Shown here one piece after another: positions 17,893 through 22,114 of a stretch of 22,114 nt of DNA; position 1 is the first letter of the stretch, and the number at the start of each line of letters is the position of its first letter. Below the pieces are notes generated by a model. It was not told where the DNA came from, searched no databases, and worked only from the letters and a program-made list of their open reading frames with translations. Source of the DNA: UBA6614 sp002433235 (GTDB lineage: Bacteria; Verrucomicrobiota; Verrucomicrobiia; Limisphaerales; UBA1100). Both the position numbers and the translations under genes were made by a program. Location of the stretch: the NCBI GenBank assembly GCA_002433235.1, contig DJHS01000013.1:1-22114 (forward strand). Direction: 5' to 3'.

Positions 17893-18588
17893 TTAGGCTC
17901 CCGCAACCATCGTGGCGAGAGAATTTAATCCACAATTCACGCGCTCCCTTGGGAAAAACGCCGCCTCCCAAACCCTCGCCGCCATCAGGCCTCCCGCAAA
18001 TTCCATTCGCCGTTTCTCCTCCCAGCCCAACCCGGCAAGCAACCCACCAAAATTCGCCAGCCTCTTCGCTTCCAATCCCGTTACTCCCCGGAAAAACCCA
18101 TGTAATGCAGCCAGCCACATTCCCGAACGCCAATTGCCTGACGCCACAAACTCCGCCATCAACCAGCGTCCATCCGGACACACGCTCGCCGAGATACGCG
18201 GCATCAATCGCGCCAATGTTACCTCGTTAAAACAGTCCAGAAAAAAACAGGTCACCACCGCATCATACTGCTCCAAGGGAAAGTTCCATTCCCGTGCATC
18301 CGCACGGTGAAAACAAACCCGGCCTCGTTCGTCTTCCGACAAGCGCCCGCGCGCCAAATCCACCATAGCCCCGCTGGCCTCCACCACATCCACCCGCGCT
18401 TCTGCATTCAGATCCACCAGTTCCCTCAGGAACCGCCCATCCCCTTCCCCCAAAATCAACACCCGCCGCGCCTCCGCCAATTCCGGCAACAACGCAAACC
18501 GGCACCGTTCCAGTGCTCGCCCAAATGCCAAATACTCCAGCCAACGGTACCACCGCGCCAAGTCGTCAAAATTTGCCGGTGCATTCAC
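17893..18588 (-). CDS. Class I SAM-dependent methyltransferase
   Basis: 231 residues if it starts at the GTG at 18588, which overlaps the TGA of the UbiA-like gene as GTGA. A TTG at 18594 would add two residues. There is no early in-frame ATG. In numbering from the TTG, motif I is VLILGEGDGRFL (45-56, SAM-binding), followed by VDVVEASGAMVDLARGRL (acidic E72 for the ribose), FHRADARE and YDAVVTCFFLDCF. This is a standard Rossmann methyltransferase order. It is cytoplasmic. The substrate is unknown; the upstream UbiA-like enzyme suggests an isoprenoid or lipid acceptor (inference). Confidence 0.88.
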   Translation of the reverse strand: MNAPANFDDLARWYRWLEYLAFGRALERCRFALLPELAEARRVLILGEGDGRFLRELVDLNAEARVDVVEASGAMVDLARGRLSEDERGRVCFHRADAREWNFPLEQYDAVVTCFFLDCFNEVTLARLMPRISASVCPDGRWLMAEFVASGNWRSGMWLAALHGFFRGVTGLEAKRLANFGGLLAGLGWEEKRRMEFAGGLMAARVWEAAFFPRERVNCGLNSLATMVAGA

Positions 18589-19430
18589 AACCAAAACAAA
18601 ATCGGTGCCAGCAACACCGTATCCGCCAACACACGCCTTCCATCACCCGCTCCGCTGCGCGCCAGTTCCCCCAAGGCCAAGGCTCCCACCAGTATTGACC
18701 CCGCCAATGGCGCCAGACGCTCGTCCAACCCCCATGCCCCCATCGCCGACCCCATCACCCCCATCGCCCAAGGCCACATCCATTCCCGCGCCTTCGCCCA
18801 GTACCGGACCAGCGAAGGCTGCCTCATGTCTGCGTCAACCTCCCGATCCCCATATGCAATCACCATGCAATTCATAGCGCACAACCCCACCCACGCACAT
18901 ACCCCCATCACAAACGCCCATGAAAACGAAGCCTGCACCATGACGAAAAAAACGGCTCCAACCGCAAACACCGCGCCCGCCATCAACTCCTTGAAAGCAC
19001 CCACGACCCCACGTGTCCGTTCCCAATGTTGCAACATGAAGTACCCACCCACCCCCATCAACATGACCATTCCCCAAGCAATCTCTTTCCACGGCAGACT
19101 CAGCCCCAAGACAACCATCCCCACCGCGGCCCCGAGCCATACCTTCCTTAAAGGAACCGAGTGCCGCCGGGCAAACTCATGCCTTTGCGAACCCACCGGC
19201 CCATCCAGCCGTCGCGCGTCCAGTAGCCGATCCCCGCAATACGACAGCCACACCGCCAACGCTAACACCCCGCGCTGTATCCAAGCCAATTCCACACCAA
19301 GACACATGGCCCAAGCCTCCTGCCATACCAGCGCCACCAACGGAGCGTCCAGGCTCAACACATTCGGCCACAACCACCACGGTCGCGCCGGCGAAGGGTT
19401 GAGCGTCATGGAGGGAACCACCGGTTTCAT
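18585..19430 (-). CDS. UbiA-like prenyltransferase family membrane protein
   Basis: 281 residues, multi-pass membrane protein with about eight hydrophobic segments. Two Asp-rich motifs sit where UbiA enzymes bind the Mg-prenyl-diphosphate: D67-R-L-L-D71 with D76 nearby, and D195-R-E-V-D199-A-D201. FKELMAG (146-152) matches the conserved Lys-containing segment between them. The first motif lacks the usual Asn before Asp (CGDRLLD), so this is a divergent member and the enzyme reaction is uncertain. UbiA enzymes attach prenyl chains to aromatic or other acceptors for quinones, hemes or lipids. The plus strand is strongly C-rich here, the gene being G-rich and Met/Trp-rich. Start ATG at 19430; Met8 is an alternative. 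It heads the cluster, 83 nt from the divergent Tat gene. Confidence 0.72.
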   Translation of the reverse strand: MKPVVPSMTLNPSPARPWWLWPNVLSLDAPLVALVWQEAWAMCLGVELAWIQRGVLALAVWLSYCGDRLLDARRLDGPVGSQRHEFARRHSVPLRKVWLGAAVGMVVLGLSLPWKEIAWGMVMLMGVGGYFMLQHWERTRGVVGAFKELMAGAVFAVGAVFFVMVQASFSWAFVMGVCAWVGLCAMNCMVIAYGDREVDADMRQPSLVRYWAKAREWMWPWAMGVMGSAMGAWGLDERLAPLAGSILVGALALGELARSGAGDGRRVLADTVLLAPILFWL

Positions 19431-19513
19431 CGGCCGCGCAGCATTGCAAACTGCTAAAAAATCTCAATGCCCAATGTGCTTGTCGTTCGCTGAATACGAT
19501 TTAACGTCATTCC

Positions 19514-20995
19514 ATGAGTCCTTCACGACGTGATTTTCTAAAAACTTCCACGGCGGCCTTGGCGGCAACCCACGTGGCAGAGTCCGCACCGGCACGGTGG
19601 CGGGACTTGATCCGAAAAGAAAACGCCCGCGAAGGCACAAAGGATTGGCAGCTCACGCGTGTGCGGCCGGTGGGTTTTCGCAATCCCGCCATTGAGGGCT
19701 ACTGCTCGCATCAATCCATCCAGGCCGGGGAAGAGCTGCGGGTGATGGTGAGCACGGAGCCGGCGGAAAAGTTTTCGCTGGAGATTTTTCGGATGGGTTA
19801 CTACGGCGGACGCGGCGCGCGACTCATGACCACGCTTGGGCCCTTCCAAGGCAAGCCGCAGCCCATTCCGCCCGTCGGCAAAAATCGGATCCGCCAATGT
19901 AAATGGGAGGCTTCGACCACCATCACGATTCCCGCCGATTGGCCCAGCGGCGTTTACCTCGGACGCCTCAATACGCTCGCCGCCAAGGGCAAACCGTACT
20001 GGCAAAATTATGTGGTGTTCATTGTGCGCGATGATCGACCGGCCGATTTTCTTTTCCAATGCAGCGACAACACGTGGCAGGCGTACAACAAGTGGCCGGA
20101 CAATCATTCGCTCTACACTGATCCCCGCGGCGCGCACGCGGTGGATGTCGCCGTCAGCTTCGATCGGCCGTACGCGAAGTACTCGCAGATTTTTGAGCAC
20201 CCGCTCTCCAACGGCTCCGGCGAATTTCTGCTGTGGGAATTCCCGCTCGCCTACTGGATGGAACAGCACGGCTACGACGTCACCTACTGCGCCAACGTCG
20301 ATTGCCTCGACGCCGCGCAGATCATCCGCGGCAAAACTTTTCTGTCAATCGGCCACGATGAGTACTGGGACGTCCGACAATATCACGCCGTCAAAAAGGC
20401 CATCGCCGAGGGCACGCACGTGATGTGGCTTTGCGGCAACTCCGTCTTTGCCGTCAGCCCCTTCAGCGAGAACAACCGCACCATCACCCGCGACGGCATT
20501 TTCAGCGGCATCACCGATGCGGAAATCAACGCCGCCATCGGCGTCTTCACCAAGGACTGGCGCCGGCGCGGGCCGGACGAAAGCGACATCATCGGCGCCC
20601 GCAGCATCGTGCCCTTCAACGGCGGCGGCGACTGGACCTGCACCCAACCCGATCACTGGATTTACGAAGGCACCGGCATGAAAAAAGGCGAGTCCATCCC
20701 CGGCCTCGTCGGCTGGGAACATCACGGTGCCCCCGCCAAAAAGCCCGGCCTCGAGGTCGTCGCCGAAGGCACCGTCTGGCGCGGCGGCCGCGAGCCCGCC
20801 CACTGGACTGCCACGATTTTTCCCGGCCCCAAAAAAAATCTTATCTTTAACGCCGCCACCATTTGGTGGACGCAGGCCCTGTCCAGCCCACCTGGCCACA
20901 TCCTCCCCTGGAGCCACTACAGCCGCCCGCACGGCGTGGACAAACGCGTGCAGCGGATCACGGAAAATTTGTTTAACAAAACGCTGCCCTCGTGA
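19514..20995 (+). CDS. Tat-exported N,N-dimethylformamidase beta-subunit-like protein
   Basis: 493 residues. The N-terminus has a twin-arginine signal (S4-R-R-D-F-L-K10, then a short Ala-rich stretch), so it is exported folded. The body matches the N,N-dimethylformamidase large-subunit-like family: LEIFRMGYYGGRGARLM, GVYLGRL, N186-T-W-Q-A-Y-N-K-W with HSLY, SFDRPY, EFPLAYWMEQHGYDVTY, G280-H-D-E-Y-W285 and WLCGNSVFAV. The known enzyme is an iron hydrolase of small amides, but most relatives in PVC bacteria are uncharacterised. I therefore do not claim that substrate. Conserved Tyr and Glu in WQAYN and HDEYW are candidate metal ligands (inference). No Shine-Dalgarno is visible. The next plus-strand terminator-like hairpin is about 160 nt downstream. 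Confidence 0.85.
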   Translation: MSPSRRDFLKTSTAALAATHVAESAPARWRDLIRKENAREGTKDWQLTRVRPVGFRNPAIEGYCSHQSIQAGEELRVMVSTEPAEKFSLEIFRMGYYGGRGARLMTTLGPFQGKPQPIPPVGKNRIRQCKWEASTTITIPADWPSGVYLGRLNTLAAKGKPYWQNYVVFIVRDDRPADFLFQCSDNTWQAYNKWPDNHSLYTDPRGAHAVDVAVSFDRPYAKYSQIFEHPLSNGSGEFLLWEFPLAYWMEQHGYDVTYCANVDCLDAAQIIRGKTFLSIGHDEYWDVRQYHAVKKAIAEGTHVMWLCGNSVFAVSPFSENNRTITRDGIFSGITDAEINAAIGVFTKDWRRRGPDESDIIGARSIVPFNGGGDWTCTQPDHWIYEGTGMKKGESIPGLVGWEHHGAPAKKPGLEVVAEGTVWRGGREPAHWTATIFPGPKKNLIFNAATIWWTQALSSPPGHILPWSHYSRPHGVDKRVQRITENLFNKTLPS

Positions 20996-21066
20996 GAGAA
21001 GCCACCTCGCTAAATCCATTCTGTCATAAACTTGCGGCTCACGTAACACCCGCCGAATGCGGCCGT

Positions 21067-21095
21067 AAAAAAAGAGACGCCCCCCGAAGGGGGCG
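21067..21095 (-). terminator. Minus-strand intrinsic terminator (UUCG tetraloop)
   Basis: Read on the minus strand: a 7-bp GC stem (CGCCCCC / GGGGGCG, 21095-21078) closed by a TTCG tetraloop, then TCTC and a run of seven T (21073-21067). This is a textbook rho-independent terminator. No minus-strand protein gene lies upstream within the window, which makes it unusual. On the plus strand the same hairpin has no T-run after it. Confidence 0.65.
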
Positions 21096-21152
21096 CCCGT
21101 CACTAACACAACCCATGACCCCGGTGCTCTCGGCCGGGCCCACGGAAGAGAC

Positions 21153-21203
21153 AGAGCCTCTCCACCTAAGTATCGGTGCGGGAGGCTCTTTTCTTTCATT
21201 TTT
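21153..21203 (+). terminator. Plus-strand intrinsic terminator
   Basis: AGAGCCTC (21153-21160) pairs with GAGGCTCT (21182-21189). Inside it, CACC can pair with GGTG. A T-rich tail (TTTTCTTTCATTTTT) follows. It would end transcription of the dimethylformamidase-like gene, or of a small RNA, before the DUF1501 gene. Confidence 0.7.
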
Positions 21204-21286
21204 CTGCAAAAAATAATTCCGCCCGAATTCCGGCGTTTTTTTCCACGAAATATTGCCCAAAACTGCCGTTACTGTTACTTTCCCCC

Positions 21287-22114
21287 ATGCTGAATTTTCT
21301 CGGCAACCAAACAGGGGGACGGTTTTGTGACGGCGTTTCGCGCCGTTCATTTTTGCAAATCGGCGGGCTGGCCATGGGCGGGCTGTCGATGAACCAGATT
21401 TTGGCCGCGGAACAGAAGGGGCCCAAGGCCACGAAGAGCGGCGGGCTGGGCCATAAAGCGGTGATCATGATTTACATGCCGGGCGGGCCGCCGCATCAGG
21501 ATATGTACGATCTCAAGATGGAGGCGCCACGCGAGATTCGCGGCGAGTTCAACCCCATCAAGACCAAGGTGCCCGGCATTGAGGTTTGCGAACTGCTGCC
21601 GCGCCTAGCCGGCAATATGGACAAGCTGATCCCGATCCGCTCCATCGTCGGCGCCAAGGATCGGCATGAATCTTTCCAGTGCCTCACCGGCCGGCTCAAT
21701 GAACGGTTGCCGGCGGGAAGTTGGCCGGAGATGGGTTCGGCACTGAGCAACACTCAGGGCAGCACGGCGCCGGGCATGCCGCCCTTTGTGGCGCTCTCGC
21801 CGCGCATGCAGCATCGGCCCTACAACAACGGCAAGCCGGGCTTCCTCGGCGGCGCCCACGCGCCCTTCAAGCCGATGGATGAAGGCAAGGATGACCTGAA
21901 GCTGAACGGCATTTCCGTTAAACAGTTTGGCGACCGAAACAAGTTGCTGCGCGGCTTCGACCAGTTCCGCCGCGATGTGGACAACAGCAAAACCATGGAG
22001 GGCCTCGACGCCTTTACCCAACAGGCGTACGGCATCCTCACCAGTAGCGAGCTATCGACCGCGCTGGATTTGGGCAAGGAAGATCCCAAAGTGCGCGCGC
22101 GTTACGGCAAAGGC
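21287..22114 (+). CDS. DUF1501 family protein, C-terminus cut by window edge
   Basis: An ATG at 21287 opens a frame of 276 codons that reaches the last base of the window without a stop, so the rest of the protein lies outside. The N-terminus has a twin-arginine-like signal (S18-R-R-S-F-L-Q24 then IGGLAMGGLSM). DUF1501 hallmarks follow: HKAVIMIYMPGGPPHQDMYD, a segment with APREIRGEFNPIKTKVPGIE, CELLPRLAGNMDKLIPIRS and RHESFQCLTGR. DUF1501 proteins resemble the sulfatase/alkaline phosphatase fold and in PVC bacteria are usually paired with PSD1-type cytochrome proteins like the one at 11016-14444. No ribosome site is seen; TCCCCC precedes the ATG. Confidence 0.9.
   Translation, partial: MLNFLGNQTGGRFCDGVSRRSFLQIGGLAMGGLSMNQILAAEQKGPKATKSGGLGHKAVIMIYMPGGPPHQDMYDLKMEAPREIRGEFNPIKTKVPGIEVCELLPRLAGNMDKLIPIRSIVGAKDRHESFQCLTGRLNERLPAGSWPEMGSALSNTQGSTAPGMPPFVALSPRMQHRPYNNGKPGFLGGAHAPFKPMDEGKDDLKLNGISVKQFGDRNKLLRGFDQFRRDVDNSKTMEGLDAFTQQAYGILTSSELSTALDLGKEDPKVRARYGKG

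Larger units (their letters stand above)
21067..21203. ncRNA. Candidate small RNA between opposed terminators
   Basis: The 291-nt gap between the dimethylformamidase-like gene and the DUF1501 gene has no convincing protein gene. It holds three hairpins: 21078-21095 (7 bp), 21120-21138 (CCCGG / CCGGG) and 21153-21189 (8 bp plus inner pairs). The outer two work as terminators pointing away from each other. The RNA could be read from either strand. I could not match it to tmRNA, 6S, SRP RNA or to a common riboswitch core. Low confidence. Confidence 0.3.

Noticed and set aside
18307..19533. 408-codon plus-strand open frame opposite the UbiA-like and methyltransferase genes
   Set aside because: Composition is Pro/Thr/Ser/His-rich low-complexity, as expected for the reverse of a G-rich membrane protein gene.
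20345..21199. 284-codon minus-strand open frame across the noncoding gap and the dimethylformamidase-like gene
   Set aside because: It lies antisense to a conserved coding region and runs through both terminator hairpins; it is a Gly/Ala-rich shadow frame.
21060..21290. Known riboswitch or housekeeping RNA in the gap before the DUF1501 gene
   Set aside because: I looked for SAM, cobalamin, TPP and c-di-GMP core motifs and for tmRNA or SRP RNA signatures and found none convincing; kept only as an unnamed candidate.

Overview
The window looks like a piece of chromosome from a Verrucomicrobiota-type bacterium (PVC superphylum). This is inferred from gene families typical of that group: a planctomycete-cytochrome/DUF1549/DUF1553 protein with an inserted WD40 propeller, a DUF1501 protein, a DUF1080 protein, PVC-type sugar-dehydrogenase-like propellers (one with a DUF6797-like front half), a Cys-type sulfatase, and an H-X9-DG-like pseudopilin. 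Most start codons have no visible Shine-Dalgarno sequence. Most products carry a Sec or Tat export signal.

Layout. (1) 1-1149, minus: two tandem secreted proteins of unknown function, the first cut by the window edge, sharing a 30-residue segment identical at 27 positions. (2) 1273-3639, minus: an exported VIT + von Willebrand A protein. (3) 3766-8231, plus: a likely operon of DUF1080 protein, azurin-like cupredoxin, sugar-dehydrogenase-like propeller with a carbohydrate-binding-like tail, and a stand-alone integrase core-binding domain. The last three are joined by 4-bp ATGA overlaps. (4) 16263-8228, minus: sulfatase, large PSD1-type cytochrome protein, DUF6797/propeller protein and a DUF1801 protein. 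It converges on the plus operon so tightly that the two stop codons share a CTAG. (5) 17058-16327, minus: a pseudopilin-like protein. (6) 19430-17131, minus: a compact cluster of UbiA-like membrane protein, methyltransferase and alpha/beta hydrolase. (7) 19514-20995, plus: a Tat-exported N,N-dimethylformamidase-like protein. (8) 20996-21286: a noncoding gap with two outward-pointing terminator-like hairpins, possibly bracketing a small RNA. (9) 21287 to the end, plus: the first 276 codons of a DUF1501 protein.

How the parts may work together (inference): the sulfatase, DUF1080 protein, two propeller proteins, cupredoxin, PSD1 protein and DUF1501 protein are the kind of extracytoplasmic set PVC bacteria use on sulfated or otherwise complex polysaccharides. 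The cupredoxin and the heme motifs could carry electrons from sugar oxidation. The UbiA-like/methyltransferase/hydrolase cluster looks unrelated and may modify a lipid or quinone. The least explained items are the duplicated 30-residue motif, the catalytic-domain-less integrase fragment coupled to a dehydrogenase gene, and the noncoding gap with opposed terminators. No rRNA, tRNA, CRISPR array or complete insertion sequence was seen.
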